54,968 nucleotides of DNA, from assembly GCF_900101115.1 (NCBI RefSeq), contig NZ_FNFU01000019.1:1-54968 (forward strand), read 5' to 3'. Positions 8,373-17,465 of this stretch are shown one piece after another. The notes beneath the pieces were generated by a model. It saw only the letters and a list, made by a program, of their open reading frames with translations, ran no database searches and had not been told where the DNA came from. Position 1 is the stretch's first letter; every line of letters begins with the position of its first letter. This stretch comes from Cryobacterium psychrotolerans (GTDB taxonomy: Bacteria; Actinomycetota; Actinomycetes; Actinomycetales; Microbacteriaceae). Position numbers and translations under genes: made by a program.

Positions 8373-9476
8373 CTAGTACCTCACTCTCGGGTCGATGATC
8401 GCCGCAATGATGTCGACGATGAAGTTGGACAGGGCGACGATGACGGCGAGCAGGGCGACGATGCCCTGCACGGCGACGTAGTCGCGAGCCTTGATGAACT
8501 CAATCAGCACGAAGCCGAGGCCCTTCCATTCGAAGGTGGTCTCGGTCAGCACCGCGCCGCCGAGCAGCAAGGCGATCTGCAGGCCGATGACGGTGATGAT
8601 CGGGATGAGCGCCGGACGATAGGCGTGCTTGCTCACGAGCCGGAACTCGCTCACTCCGCGCGACCGGGCTGCGTCGACATAGTCCGTGCCGAGCGTGCCG
8701 ATGACGTTCGTGCGGACGAGCCGCAGGAAGACACCGGCGGTAAGGAGGCCGAGGGCAAGGGACGGCAGCACGGCGTGCTGGAGCACGTCGATGAGCACGT
8801 CGGTGTTCCCGGCCTGAAAGGCAACCTGGATGGCGTCGATCGTGTAGAGGCCTGTCGGGTTCGTCAGGAGCTGCATCTCGAGTTCCGAGCCGGTCGTGGC
8901 GCGCCCGGCGACGGGGAGCACGTTGAGCCAGACCGCGAAGACGAGCTTGAAGAGCAGGCCGGAGAAGAACACCGGGGTGGCGTAGCAGAGGATCGCGAAG
9001 ACCCGCAGGAGCGCGTCCTGACCCTTGTCCCGGAAGTACGCGGCGACCATGCCGAGCGGAATGCCGACGATGAACGCGACGAGGAGCCCGTAGAACGCGA
9101 GCTCCGCAGTGGCCACACCGTAGGCCAGGAGCACCTCGGAGACCGGACGGTTCGTGCTGATCGTGGTGCCGAAGTTGCCGGTGAAGATCTGGCCGAGGTA
9201 CTCGACGTACTGCACCAGGATCGGACGGTCGTAGCCGGCCGCGTGGATCCGTTCCGCCAGCTGCTCCGGACCCAGGCGTCCGCCCAGGGCCGCCGTGATC
9301 GGGTCACCGGTGGCGCGCATCAGCCAGAACACCATGGAGACCAGGATGAAGATGGTCGGGAAGATGAGCAGGAACCGGATCAGCAGGTAGCGCCCGATCC
9401 CACCCCCGGCTGGTTTGCTCTTGCGCCCAGCCGGCCGGCCGGCCGGGACTGCCGGCGTCGTTGCCACAGTGGTCAT
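8373..9476 (-). CDS. Dipeptide/oligopeptide ABC transporter permease (DppB type)
   Basis: The 367-residue permease has an N-terminal basic, Pro-rich stretch. The first helix (YLLIRFLLIFPTIFILVSMVF) is followed by the large external loop typical of DppB/OppB, then the EAA loop (DYVDAARSRGVSEFRLVSKHAYRPALIPII). The C-terminus ends in IDPRVRY, a family signature. About six membrane helices are present. It lies 97 bases downstream of the binding-protein gene, separated by a hairpin, and pairs with the DppC-type permease. Confidence 0.92.
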   Translation of the reverse strand: MTTVATTPAVPAGRPAGRKSKPAGGGIGRYLLIRFLLIFPTIFILVSMVFWLMRATGDPITAALGGRLGPEQLAERIHAAGYDRPILVQYVEYLGQIFTGNFGTTISTNRPVSEVLLAYGVATAELAFYGLLVAFIVGIPLGMVAAYFRDKGQDALLRVFAILCYATPVFFSGLLFKLVFAVWLNVLPVAGRATTGSELEMQLLTNPTGLYTIDAIQVAFQAGNTDVLIDVLQHAVLPSLALGLLTAGVFLRLVRTNVIGTLGTDYVDAARSRGVSEFRLVSKHAYRPALIPIITVIGLQIALLLGGAVLTETTFEWKGLGFVLIEFIKARDYVAVQGIVALLAVIVALSNFIVDIIAAIIDPRVRY

Positions 9477-9504
9477 TCTTCTTACCTCACGATTACAAAG
9501 AGAA

Positions 9505-9534
9505 GGGGCACCCGGCGAGAACGCCGGGCACCCC
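9505..9534 (-). terminator. Intercistronic hairpin between binding-protein and permease genes
   Basis: On the minus strand a 13-base-pair stem (GGGGTGCCCGGCG / CGCCGGGTGCCCC, two G-T pairs, 4-base loop) is followed by TTCTCTTTG. The weak T tract and position suggest a partial terminator or 3' RNA stabiliser that leaves the binding protein in excess over the membrane parts, as in many ABC operons. Confidence 0.55.
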
Positions 9535-9573
9535 CACTTACCGAACTAGAGAAGACTCTAGTCTCTGAATCGC

Positions 9574-11211
9574 TTAACCCTTGGACAAAGCGGCGTAGCG
9601 GAACTTGAACGACGCGTCGAGCGTGTCTTCCACGCCCGCGACGTCTTTTCCGGTGACGGCAACCTGCGCGCCCTGGAGAAGGGGCACGGTCGACAGGTCG
9701 GCCGCGACCTTGTCCTGGATCTCCTCGATCAGCTTGGCGCGCTCCTCCGGGTCAGCCGTGACGCCCTGCTTCAGGATCAGGTCGTTGACTTCCTGGTTGT
9801 TGTAGTGGTTCTTCAGGAAGCCACCCTCGAGGAAGAACGGGGTCAGGTAGTTGTCGGCGTCGGAGTAGTCCGGGAACCAGCCGAGCTGGTACGCCGGGTA
9901 GGCGTCCGTGGTGCGGTCCTTCGCGTACTGAACCCACTCGGTCGACTGGAGCTTGACCGAGAACAGTCCGGAAGCCTCAAGCTGGTCCTTGACGAGTGCG
10001 TACTCGTCGGCGGAGCCGGGGCCGTAGTGGTCCGGGTTGTACTGGAGGTTGAGCTCGACCGGGGTGGTCACGCCGGCATCCTCGAGAACAGCCTTCGCCT
10101 TGTCGGCGTCCGGTGCGCCCTCGCCGTCGCCGTAGAGGCCCTTGAGGGACTCCGTGGCGCCGGTCAGGCCCTCGGGAACGAAGGAGAACAGCGGGGTGTA
10201 GGTGCCCTTGTACACCTGGTCGGCGATTTCTTCACGGTCGACGAGGTTGGCGACAGCCTGGCGCACGGCCAGTGCCTTGGCCGGGTCGGCGTCGGCGGTC
10301 TTCGCACCGAACGGCTGCGTGTCGAAGTTGAACGTGATGTAACGGATTTCGCCACCCGGTCCGTCAACGACCTTGACCTTGTCGTTTCCGCGCAGGTCCT
10401 CGATGTCGGTGGCCGACAGGCTGCGGAATGCAACGTCGATGTTGCCCTCCTGCACGTCGAGCTTCAGGTTCGAGGCCTCGGTGTAGTACTTGACACGGAC
10501 GACGTCGGTCTCCGCGGCTCCGAGGAGGCCCTCGTAGTCCTTGTTCGCCTTGTAGCCGATGAGGTTGTTGAAGTCGTAGCTCGTGATGACGTACTGGCCT
10601 GCGAAGGCGTTGGCCTCCACGATGTCGTCGTCGGGCGTCAGCGCGTCGGCGGAGAAGGACTCCTCGTCGACGATCGGGCCGGCCGGGCTCGACAGGATCT
10701 GCGGGAAGATCTGGTCATTGGCGGCCTTGAGGGTGAAGACGACGGTGGTGTCGTCCGGCGCCGCGGTGCTGGCGAGGTTGTAGAGCAGCGAGGAAGGCCC
10801 GTTGTCGGCGGCGATCTTCAGCTGGCGATCGAAGCTGAACTTCACGTCGGAGGACGTGAGGTCGTTGCCGTTGGCCCACTTGAGGCCAGGCTTCAGGGTG
10901 ACCGTGTACTCGGTCGGCGCCGTGAACTCGGCCTTGGTCGCGATGTCGGGTTCGACGTCCGGGCTGCCGTACGGGGTGTTCATCAGGAAGGGAAAGACCT
11001 GGTTCTGAACGGAGAACGAACCGTTGTCGTACGAGCCGGCCGGGTCAAGCGTGGTGACCTTGTCCGTCGTGCCGATGGTGATCGGTCCGCCGGCCTTGGT
11101 GTCGCCGCCGGTTGAGCCGCCGGCGGAGCAGCCTGCAAGCACGAGTGCCGCGGCTGCGAAGGCAGCCGATGCAGCGAGTGCGCGCTTGCGGTTTGTGGAT
11201 GCGGATGTCAT
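9574..11211 (-). CDS. Family 5 oligopeptide-binding lipoprotein (SBP_bac_5)
   Basis: A 545-residue solute-binding lipoprotein. The signal peptide (basic MTSASTNRKR, then an Ala-rich core) ends in the lipobox LVLAGCS, with lipidated Cys at about residue 30. The mature part has SBP_bac_5 features such as LKPGLKWANGNDLTSSDVKFS and AVRQAVANLVDREEIADQVY. The ATG at 11211 has AGGAAGAGG 8 bases upstream; a longer frame start would lack a signal peptide at the N-terminus. It should capture peptides or a similar ligand and pass it to the permeases encoded downstream. The actual ligand is not evident. Confidence 0.92.
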   Translation of the reverse strand: MTSASTNRKRALAASAAFAAAALVLAGCSAGGSTGGDTKAGGPITIGTTDKVTTLDPAGSYDNGSFSVQNQVFPFLMNTPYGSPDVEPDIATKAEFTAPTEYTVTLKPGLKWANGNDLTSSDVKFSFDRQLKIAADNGPSSLLYNLASTAAPDDTTVVFTLKAANDQIFPQILSSPAGPIVDEESFSADALTPDDDIVEANAFAGQYVITSYDFNNLIGYKANKDYEGLLGAAETDVVRVKYYTEASNLKLDVQEGNIDVAFRSLSATDIEDLRGNDKVKVVDGPGGEIRYITFNFDTQPFGAKTADADPAKALAVRQAVANLVDREEIADQVYKGTYTPLFSFVPEGLTGATESLKGLYGDGEGAPDADKAKAVLEDAGVTTPVELNLQYNPDHYGPGSADEYALVKDQLEASGLFSVKLQSTEWVQYAKDRTTDAYPAYQLGWFPDYSDADNYLTPFFLEGGFLKNHYNNQEVNDLILKQGVTADPEERAKLIEEIQDKVAADLSTVPLLQGAQVAVTGKDVAGVEDTLDASFKFRYAALSKG

Positions 11212-11387
11212 ATCCGAAACCTCTTCCTGTAGGTGATTCCTTAGGTGTGTCTTATGCCCGGCGCGCGCGATAACGGCAGCCGTGCATAGCTGTAAGCATA
11301 GAATTAGCACAGAACGGGCGGTTCAGTGGCGCCACACGGGGCATCTTTACAGACCTGCAACCTAACCGAGTCGCCCAGCGACGGACT

Positions 11388-13253
11388 TCACTCCTCGCGG
11401 AGGTTGCGCCGTTCGGCTTCGACGCGCACGAGTTCACGCTGCAGGGTGGAGTAGACCTCGCGGTTGGCGGCATCCGTGCGTTGCAATCTGCCCAGCAGCT
11501 CCGCCTTCTGTCGCAGCAGGTCTCGGTCGACCAGGGCGATCGTGATGTCTCGCACGTAGCGATCGATGTCGCGCTGGGTGCGTTCGGGCAGCGGCGCCAT
11601 GGCCAGCTGCCTGACCAGGTTCGCGAGCTGCTCCGGCACCTCGGCGACGACAAGGTCCAGCCAGTCCGGGTCCGCCACGTGCGGCAGGCTGGCGAGAATC
11701 CCGTCCCGCACGACGGCGAGTGACGGGTTGGCGAACGTCGTGTGCACCGCGCGGGCCAGGAGCTCGGGGGTGACGACGCCCGGATGCTGCAGGATCGCCA
11801 TCAGGCCGTCCCGCTCCAGGCGTGTGACCGGGTCGGTCGGCAGCTCCAGGAGCGAGAAGGGTTTCTCGGCCGGGGCGCTGTCAGCGCCCTCCCGGCGACT
11901 CGCCGCGGCGGCGGGCTCGGGGGCGCGGCCGCGGGCCTGGGCGGCCGTGACGGCCTTCTTCACCTCGCCCAGCTCCATGCCGAGCATCCTGGAGAGCTCG
12001 TGGGTGTAGCCGGGACGCAGCGCCGGGTCCCGGATGTCGCCGACGATCGGCGCGGCGGCGCGGAGGGCCGCGACCCGCCCCTCGACCGTGTCGAGGTTGT
12101 ACTGGCCGAGCAGCTGGCGGATCATGAACTCGAACATCGGCTTCTTCGAGTCGACAAGACGGCGCACCGCGTCGTCGCCGCGGTGCAAGCGCAGGTCGCA
12201 CGGGTCGAGGCCGTCCGGCCCGACGGCGACGAAGGTCTGCGCGGCGAAGCGCTGCTCCTCGCTGAACGCGCGGACGGCGGCCTTCTGGCCGGCGGCATCC
12301 GGGTCGAAGGTGAAAACGACCTCGCCGAGGCGGCTGTCATCGCCAAGCACGCGGCGCAGCACCTTGATGTGGTCGACGCCGAACGAGGTGCCGCAGGTGG
12401 CGACGGCCGTGGTGACCCCGGCCATGTGGCAGGCCATCACGTCGGTGTAGCCCTCGACCACGACGACCTGGTGGCTGCGGGAGATGTCGCGCTTGGCCAG
12501 GTCGAGGCCGTAGAGCACCTGGGCCTTGTGGTAGACCGGCGTCTCCGGGGTGTTCAGGTACTTGGGGCCTTTGTCGTCCTCGAGCAGCTTGCGCGCCCCG
12601 AAGCCGATGGTCTGCCCGGTGATGTCCCGGATGGGCCACACCAGCCGGCCGCGGAACCGGTCGTAGACGCCGCTCGACCCCTCGCGGCTGGAGACGAGGC
12701 CGGAGAGGGTGAGCTCCTCTGTGGAGAATCCCCTGCCGCGCAGGTGGTTGGTGAGCTCATCCCAGCTCTTGGGAGCGAAACCGACCCCGAATCGTTCGGC
12801 GGCTGTGGCGTCGAAGCCGCGCTCGCCGAGGAAAGTGCGGCCGACCTGTGCGCCCGTGCTACCGAGCTGTTCGACGAAGAAGTCGGCGGCGGCCTGGTTG
12901 GCGGCCAGCAGGCGGGCGCGGTTGCTGTGGTCGGGGGCTCCCCCGCCGTCCTCGTAGTGAAGCTGCAGGCCGACCCGGCCAGCCAGCCGTTCGACGGCCT
13001 CGGAGAAGCTGACGTGGTCCATCTTCTGCAGGAACGAGTAGACGTCGCCGCTCTCGCCGCAGCCGAAGCAGTGGTAGAAGCCGACCTGGGGGCGCACGTG
13101 GAAGCTGGGGCTGCGTTCGTCGTGGAAGGGGCACAGGCCCTTCATCGATCCGACGCCGGCGGACTTGAGGCTCACGTAGTCGCCGATGATGTCGGCGATG
13201 TTCGTGCGGGCCTTGACCTCTTCGATGTCGCTCTGTCGGATCAGGCCTGCCAT
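11388..13253 (-). CDS. dnaG: DNA primase
   Basis: A 621-residue DnaG. The N-terminal CHC2 zinc finger has C41, H44, C62 and C65 (CPFHDE and CFGCGESGD). The RNA polymerase core has the TOPRIM signature VVVVEGYTDVMACH near residue 260 and the metal-binding TFDPDAAGQKA near 314. The C-terminal helicase-binding part follows. It synthesises RNA primers for replication. It is the last gene of the recO-to-dnaG run, 24 bases after dgt. Confidence 0.97.
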   Translation of the reverse strand: MAGLIRQSDIEEVKARTNIADIIGDYVSLKSAGVGSMKGLCPFHDERSPSFHVRPQVGFYHCFGCGESGDVYSFLQKMDHVSFSEAVERLAGRVGLQLHYEDGGGAPDHSNRARLLAANQAAADFFVEQLGSTGAQVGRTFLGERGFDATAAERFGVGFAPKSWDELTNHLRGRGFSTEELTLSGLVSSREGSSGVYDRFRGRLVWPIRDITGQTIGFGARKLLEDDKGPKYLNTPETPVYHKAQVLYGLDLAKRDISRSHQVVVVEGYTDVMACHMAGVTTAVATCGTSFGVDHIKVLRRVLGDDSRLGEVVFTFDPDAAGQKAAVRAFSEEQRFAAQTFVAVGPDGLDPCDLRLHRGDDAVRRLVDSKKPMFEFMIRQLLGQYNLDTVEGRVAALRAAAPIVGDIRDPALRPGYTHELSRMLGMELGEVKKAVTAAQARGRAPEPAAAASRREGADSAPAEKPFSLLELPTDPVTRLERDGLMAILQHPGVVTPELLARAVHTTFANPSLAVVRDGILASLPHVADPDWLDLVVAEVPEQLANLVRQLAMAPLPERTQRDIDRYVRDITIALVDRDLLRQKAELLGRLQRTDAANREVYSTLQRELVRVEAERRNLREE

Positions 13254-13277
13254 GGCTGAATGCTCCTCCCGCCCATG

Positions 13278-14528
13278 TCAGTCCTGCACGAGACGTTCGT
13301 ACCAGGCCAGTGCGGACTGGTCGGTGAGGCTGGCCACCTGGTCGACGACGACCCGCTTGCGGGCGTCGTCATCCGGCGCGGCCTGCCAGTCCTCGCGGAA
13401 GCCGGGGTCGAGCTGAGCGTCGCCGGTGGCGAGCAGGGCGTCGGCGAGGAGCGTGAGCACCTGCCGCTGCTGGACGTAGATCGGCTTGCGCGTGTTCCGG
13501 GTCATCACGAAGGCCGCCACGATGCCCTTCAGCACCGCGATTTCGGCCTGGATCTCGATCGGCACGACCACGTGCGCCCCGAACCGGATGAGGCGCTCCC
13601 CCGGGTAGGCCTCGCGCGTTGCCCGCACGGCCGCGCCGGAGAATCGGCCGATGAGCTGGCTGGTGAGGTTCTTCAGGCGCCCCTGGTCGCGCCGGCCGGC
13701 GGTCCAGCCGTCGAGCCAGACATCGAGGGAGTCCAGGCGGTCAAAGGCCCGGATCAGCTGGTCGTAGGTGAGCTCGCCGCCGATCCACTCGTACATCGAC
13801 GAGACGAGTTCGTCGTGGTCGACCCTGCTGCCCAGGGCGGCGACATCCACATAGCCGTTCACCACGGCATCCTCGAAATCGTGCACGGAGTAGGCGATGT
13901 CGTCAGAAAGGTCCATGACCTGGGCCTCGATGCAGAGCTGCCGGTCCGGCGCCCCACTGCGCAGCCACTCGAAGGCGGCGACGTCCTCGGCGTAGAAGCC
14001 GAACTTCGCGCGGCCGCTCGGGTCATTGACCGAGGAGCCCTCCGGCCACGGGTATTTGCAACTCGCGTCGAGGCTGGCCCGGGTGAGGTTCAGCCCGTAG
14101 CTGCGGCCGTCGTCGCCGAAGACCTTGGGTTCGAGGCGGGTGAGCAGGCGCAGGGTCTGGGCGTTGCCCTCGAACCCGCCCACGTCGAGCGACCAGGTGT
14201 TGAGCGCCTTCTCGCCGTTGTGGCCGAACGGCGGATGCCCGATGTCGTGCGCGAGGCAGGCCGTGTCGACGATGTCGGGGTCGAGGCCGAGCCGCAGGGC
14301 GAGCTCACGGCCGATCTGGGCGACCTCGAGCGAGTGGGTCAGCCGGTTGCGGGCGAAGTCGAGGCCAGCCGTCGGGCTGAGCACCTGCGTCTTCGCGGCC
14401 AGGCGACGGAGGGCACTGGAGTGCAGGAGGCGGGCGCGGTCGCGCGCGAAATCGCTGCGGCCCGAATTGTGTTCCTCCGGCAGCCAGCGCTCCTCGTCGT
14501 GCGTGCCGTACCCCGTAGCGTTAGCCAC
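13278..14528 (-). CDS. dgt: Deoxyguanosinetriphosphate triphosphohydrolase-like protein
   Basis: A 416-residue HD-domain dNTPase of the dGTPase family. The motifs are NRLTHSLEVAQIGRE (first metal His) and CLAHDIGHPPFGHNGE (the HD dyad and following His). It hydrolyses dNTP to deoxynucleoside and triphosphate, tuning dNTP pools; adjacency to dnaG is the standard actinobacterial order. I chose GTG 14528, which has AAGGGG 9 bases upstream and overlaps the dusB stop; GTG 14546 is an alternative that adds six residues. Confidence 0.93.
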   Translation of the reverse strand: MANATGYGTHDEERWLPEEHNSGRSDFARDRARLLHSSALRRLAAKTQVLSPTAGLDFARNRLTHSLEVAQIGRELALRLGLDPDIVDTACLAHDIGHPPFGHNGEKALNTWSLDVGGFEGNAQTLRLLTRLEPKVFGDDGRSYGLNLTRASLDASCKYPWPEGSSVNDPSGRAKFGFYAEDVAAFEWLRSGAPDRQLCIEAQVMDLSDDIAYSVHDFEDAVVNGYVDVAALGSRVDHDELVSSMYEWIGGELTYDQLIRAFDRLDSLDVWLDGWTAGRRDQGRLKNLTSQLIGRFSGAAVRATREAYPGERLIRFGAHVVVPIEIQAEIAVLKGIVAAFVMTRNTRKPIYVQQRQVLTLLADALLATGDAQLDPGFREDWQAAPDDDARKRVVVDQVASLTDQSALAWYERLVQD

Positions 14529-15708
14529 CGCTTGTGTCCCCTTCACCCTCGGTCAGATTGGCACGTTCCGCTCCGGCCAGCTCCTGGGAATCCAGCCAGT
14601 GCTCCGGCAGCGCCGTTCTCTTCGGCGTCCCGGCCCGACCGCGAGGCCCCTCGGCGCCTTCACCCGGGTAGGGCAGGGTGCCGTCGAGGGTTGCCAGCAG
14701 CTCTTCGAGCTGGGCCAGCGAGCCCACCGTGGCCAGGCTGGCCCGGAGGTCTCCGCCCACGGGGTAGCCCTTGAAGTACCATGCCACGTGCTTGCGCACA
14801 TCGCGGCAGGCGCGCTCTTCGCTGTCGAAGAACTCGGTGAGCAGTTCCGCGTGCCGATAGAAGGTCGCCGCGACCTGGCCGAGGTCGGGCTGAATTTTCG
14901 CCGTCTCCAGGTCACCGCGGAAGGCGGCGGCCAGGTCGCCGAACAGCCACGGGCGCCCCAGGCAGCCCCGGCCGACGACGACGCCGTCGCAGCCGGTCTC
15001 CCCGACCATCCGCAGGGCGTCCTCGGCAGACCAGATGTCGCCGTTGCCCAACACGGGCGGGCCGGAGATCGCATTCTTGAGCTTTTCGATGGCCGACCAG
15101 TCGGCCTGGCCGGAATAGAACTCGGCTGCGGTGCGGGCGTGCAGGGCAATCGCCGCGACGCCGGCGCCCTCGGCCGCCTTGCCGGCCTCCAGGTAGGTGA
15201 GGTGGTCGGAGTCGATGCCCTTGCGCATCTTGATGGTGAGCGGAATCGGACCCGCCGCCTTCACCGCTGCCTCGACGATCTGACGGAACAGGCCGAGTTT
15301 CCACGGCAGCGCCGCTCCCCCGCCCTTGCGGGTGACCTTGGGGACCGGGCATCCGAAGTTCAGGTCGATGTGGTCTGCCCGGTCTTCGGCGACGAGCATG
15401 GTGACGGCCTCGGCGACCGTTTTCGGGTCGACCCCGTAGAGCTGGATGGAGCGCGTCGATTCGCTCTCGTGGTGATTGATCAGTCGCATCGAGCCCGGCG
15501 TGCGTTCGACCAGGGCGCGGGAGGTGATCATCTCGCTGACATAAAGCCCGGCGCCGAATTCGCGGCACAGCCTGCGGAACGCGGTATTGGTGATGCCGGC
15601 CATGGGCGCCAGGACGACGGGGACGTCGAGTTCAAGGGGGCCGATGCGTAGCGCCGGCGTAGTCGCTGTGCCTGCCGGCGTAGTCGCTGCTGAAGGAATC
15701 ATCGTCAT
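14521..15708 (-). CDS. dusB: tRNA-dihydrouridine synthase (DusB family)
   Basis: The 395-residue FMN-dependent enzyme reduces uridines in the tRNA D-loop. It has VLAPMAGITNTAFRRLC (FMN site), LNFGCPVPKVTRKGGG with the catalytic Cys, IKMRKG, ALHARTA and GNGDIWSAEDA, all standard for the Dus TIM barrel, followed by the C-terminal helical domain. The ATG at 15708 has GGGAGA 4 bases upstream; a TTG directly before it is less likely. It overlaps dgt and lies downstream of a long palindrome. Confidence 0.93.
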   Translation of the reverse strand: MTMIPSAATTPAGTATTPALRIGPLELDVPVVLAPMAGITNTAFRRLCREFGAGLYVSEMITSRALVERTPGSMRLINHHESESTRSIQLYGVDPKTVAEAVTMLVAEDRADHIDLNFGCPVPKVTRKGGGAALPWKLGLFRQIVEAAVKAAGPIPLTIKMRKGIDSDHLTYLEAGKAAEGAGVAAIALHARTAAEFYSGQADWSAIEKLKNAISGPPVLGNGDIWSAEDALRMVGETGCDGVVVGRGCLGRPWLFGDLAAAFRGDLETAKIQPDLGQVAATFYRHAELLTEFFDSEERACRDVRKHVAWYFKGYPVGGDLRASLATVGSLAQLEELLATLDGTLPYPGEGAEGPRGRAGTPKRTALPEHWLDSQELAGAERANLTEGEGDTSGG

Positions 15709-15730
15709 CAATTCTCCCAGACTTTAAATA

Positions 15731-15799
15731 CCACCGCGAAACCGCAGTTGTGCTCGATATGAACGCGCCATAACGCGCACAACTGCGGTTTCGCGGTGG
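15731..15799. repeat. Long perfect palindrome, copy A of the CGCGAAACCGCAGTTGTG element
   Basis: Two 22-base arms (15731-15752 and 15778-15799) are exact reverse complements around a 25-base loop. The core CGCGAAACCGCAGTTGTG is found again in the same palindromic arrangement at 44701-44765. This copy begins 10 bases after the stop of the small Cys-rich gene and lies before dusB. It has no T tract on either strand. It could act as a factor-dependent terminator, an RNA-stabilising 3' hairpin, or be a REP-like mobile palindrome. Confidence 0.85.
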
Positions 15800-15808
15800 G
15801 TGGCGGGG

Positions 15809-15931
15809 CTAGGAACCGCAGGCGGAGCCGCCGCAGCAGCCGCCGCCGGACTGACCGAGCAGCTCGATCTCGGGGACGGTGGCGTCGGTGGCGTCGGTGG
15901 GAACTTCCTGGGTGGTGGTTGCGTCAGTCAT
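15809..15931 (-). CDS. 40-residue Cys/Gly-rich peptide coupled to the FrnE-type oxidoreductase
   Basis: The small gene starts at ATG 15931, whose ATGA overlaps the TGA stop of the oxidoreductase gene; GAGGAG lies 8 bases upstream, an excellent ribosome binding site. The peptide begins MTDATTTQEVPTDATDA, a Thr/Asp/Ala-rich acidic N-terminal half. It continues VPEIELLGQSGG and ends GCCGGSACGS, with three Cys in the last nine residues. There is no signal peptide or membrane segment. It is too short to assign to a family I know. It could be a thiol substrate or partner of the DsbA-like enzyme, a metal-binding peptide, or a modified-peptide precursor with leader and Gly/Cys core. The coupling and binding site are seen; the function is inference. 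Confidence 0.72.
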   Translation of the reverse strand: MTDATTTQEVPTDATDATVPEIELLGQSGGGCCGGSACGS

Positions 15932-16602
15932 GCGCTGTTCTCCTCGGATTTATCGGTCCGCGCCTGGCGGAGGGCTTGGGCAAAGGTATCAGGATCCTGC
16001 GCTCCGGAGATGCCGTATCGTCCGTCGATCACAAAGAAGGGGACGCCCTGGATGCCGTAGGCGGTGGCCTGGGCGACATCCGCCTTGACGTCGCCCAGGA
16101 ATTCATGGTCGGTGAGCGCCCGCACGACGTCTGCCCGGTCCAGGCCGATGCCCTCGGCGAGGTCGGCCAGATCCGCGATCCGCCCGACATGGCCGCCGTC
16201 GACGAAGTACGACTTGAGCAGGGCTTCCTTCATGTCGAGCTGGCGCCCGCGGGATTTGGCGTAGTGCAGCAGCTCGTGGGAAATGACCGTGTTGGTCTGG
16301 TGCACGGCGTCATAGTCGTAGTGGAGACCGACGCTTTCGGCGATCCCGGTGACGCGTTCGAGCATCTCTTCGACCTGCGCGAGCGGCAGTCCCTTGCGCT
16401 GGCTCAGGTATTCGACCGGGCTGCCCTCGAAGTCGACCGGGGTATCCGGTGCGAGCTCGAAGCTGTGATATTCGACCTCGATCTCCCCGCCTTCGATGTC
16501 AGCGCCGAAGAGGGCGGCCCCGGCCTCGAACTTGCGCTTCCCGATGTAGCACCAGGGGCACTGCACGTCGGACCAGATGTCTACTTTGATGGTTTCGCTC
16601 AC
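15928..16602 (-). CDS. FrnE-like DsbA-family thiol-disulfide oxidoreductase
   Basis: A 224-residue cytosolic DsbA-fold protein of the FrnE / 2-hydroxychromene-2-carboxylate isomerase-like group. It starts MSETIKVDIWSDVQCPWCYI, placing the CPWC active site at residues 15-18. The inserted helical domain (about 60-160) and the cis-Pro loop GIQGVPFFVIDGRYGISG follow. No signal peptide is seen. FrnE of Deinococcus is a cytoplasmic disulfide isomerase linked to oxidative-stress survival. GTG 16602 is the start; the same frame stays open upstream through the antisense of uppS, but that part is not protein-like. It is coupled to the small Cys-rich gene downstream. Confidence 0.92.
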   Translation of the reverse strand: MSETIKVDIWSDVQCPWCYIGKRKFEAGAALFGADIEGGEIEVEYHSFELAPDTPVDFEGSPVEYLSQRKGLPLAQVEEMLERVTGIAESVGLHYDYDAVHQTNTVISHELLHYAKSRGRQLDMKEALLKSYFVDGGHVGRIADLADLAEGIGLDRADVVRALTDHEFLGDVKADVAQATAYGIQGVPFFVIDGRYGISGAQDPDTFAQALRQARTDKSEENSA

Positions 16603-16640
16603 TCTGGCGCAACCGTGCCCGGTCGTCGGAATATTCCCGC

Positions 16641-17465
16641 TCAGGTGGCGGGCGTGTCGACGGCGCCGCCGTAGCGGCGGTTCCGTGAGGCGTACAGCTC
16701 GATGGCCTGCCAGAGGTCGGCGCGGGTGAAGTCCGGCCAGAGCGTGTCGAGGAAGACCATTTCGGCGTACGCGCTCTGCCAGAGCAGGAAGTTGCTGGTG
16801 CGCTGCTCGCCGGAGCTCCGCACGAACAGGTCCACGTCGGGCAGGTCCGCGGTGTACAGGTGCCGCTGGATGGCCTTCTCGGTGATGCCGGACGGCTTCA
16901 GCCTGCCCGCGGCGACGTCCTCGGCGAGGGCGCGCACGGCATCCGTGATCTCGGTGCGGCCGCCGTAGTTCACGCACATGGTGAGCGTGAGCACGTCGTT
17001 GCCGGCGGTGAGCCTCTCGGCATACTGCAGTTCGTTGATGACGGATGCCCAGAGCCGGGGCTTCCGGCCGGCCCACCGCACGCGCACCCCCCACTCGTTC
17101 AGCTGATCCCGGCGGCGGTGCAGCACGTCCCGGTTGAAGCCCATCAGGAAGCGGACCTCGTCGGGCGAGCGCTTCCAGTTCTCGGTGGAGAACGCGTAGA
17201 CGCTGAGCTGCTTCACGCCGATCTGGATGGCCCCGGCGACGACGTCGAGCAGCGCCGCCTCCCCCGCCTTGTGCCCCTCGACGCGGGGCAGGCCGCGGGC
17301 GTTGGCCCAGCGGCCGTTGCCGTCCATGACGACGGCGACGTGCCCGGGAACGGCCCCGGACGGCAGCGACGAAGGGTACAGGCCCGTCCAGTCGAGCGGT
17401 TTGAAGGGGACGGCGTCTTTGTGGGTGAACGGTTTGGGGCCGCGGCTGAACGGGTTCAGGGTCAT
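16641..17465 (-). CDS. uppS: Isoprenyl transferase (undecaprenyl diphosphate synthase family)
   Basis: A 274-residue cis-prenyltransferase. [16 protein letters not shown] carries the catalytic Asp at residue 48. [13 protein letters not shown] and [20 protein letters not shown] are the other conserved regions. It makes the polyprenyl carrier for cell-wall precursors by adding isopentenyl diphosphate in cis. The ATG at 17465 overlaps the recO stop (ATGA), the usual recO-uppS pair of Actinobacteria. Confidence 0.96.
   Translation of the reverse strand: MTLNPFSRGPKPFTHKDAVPFKPLDWTGLYPSSLPSGAVPGHVAVVMDGNGRWANARGLPRVEGHKAGEAALLDVVAGAIQIGVKQLSVYAFSTENWKRSPDEVRFLMGFNRDVLHRRRDQLNEWGVRVRWAGRKPRLWASVINELQYAERLTAGNDVLTLTMCVNYGGRTEITDAVRALAEDVAAGRLKPSGITEKAIQRHLYTADLPDVDLFVRSSGEQRTSNFLLWQSAYAEMVFLDTLWPDFTRADLWQAIELYASRNRRYGGAVDTPAT

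Noticed and set aside
11742..13259. 505-codon plus-strand open frame opposite dnaG
   Set aside because: It is the antisense of dnaG: no recognisable domain, composition of an out-of-frame GC-rich strand, no ribosome binding site.
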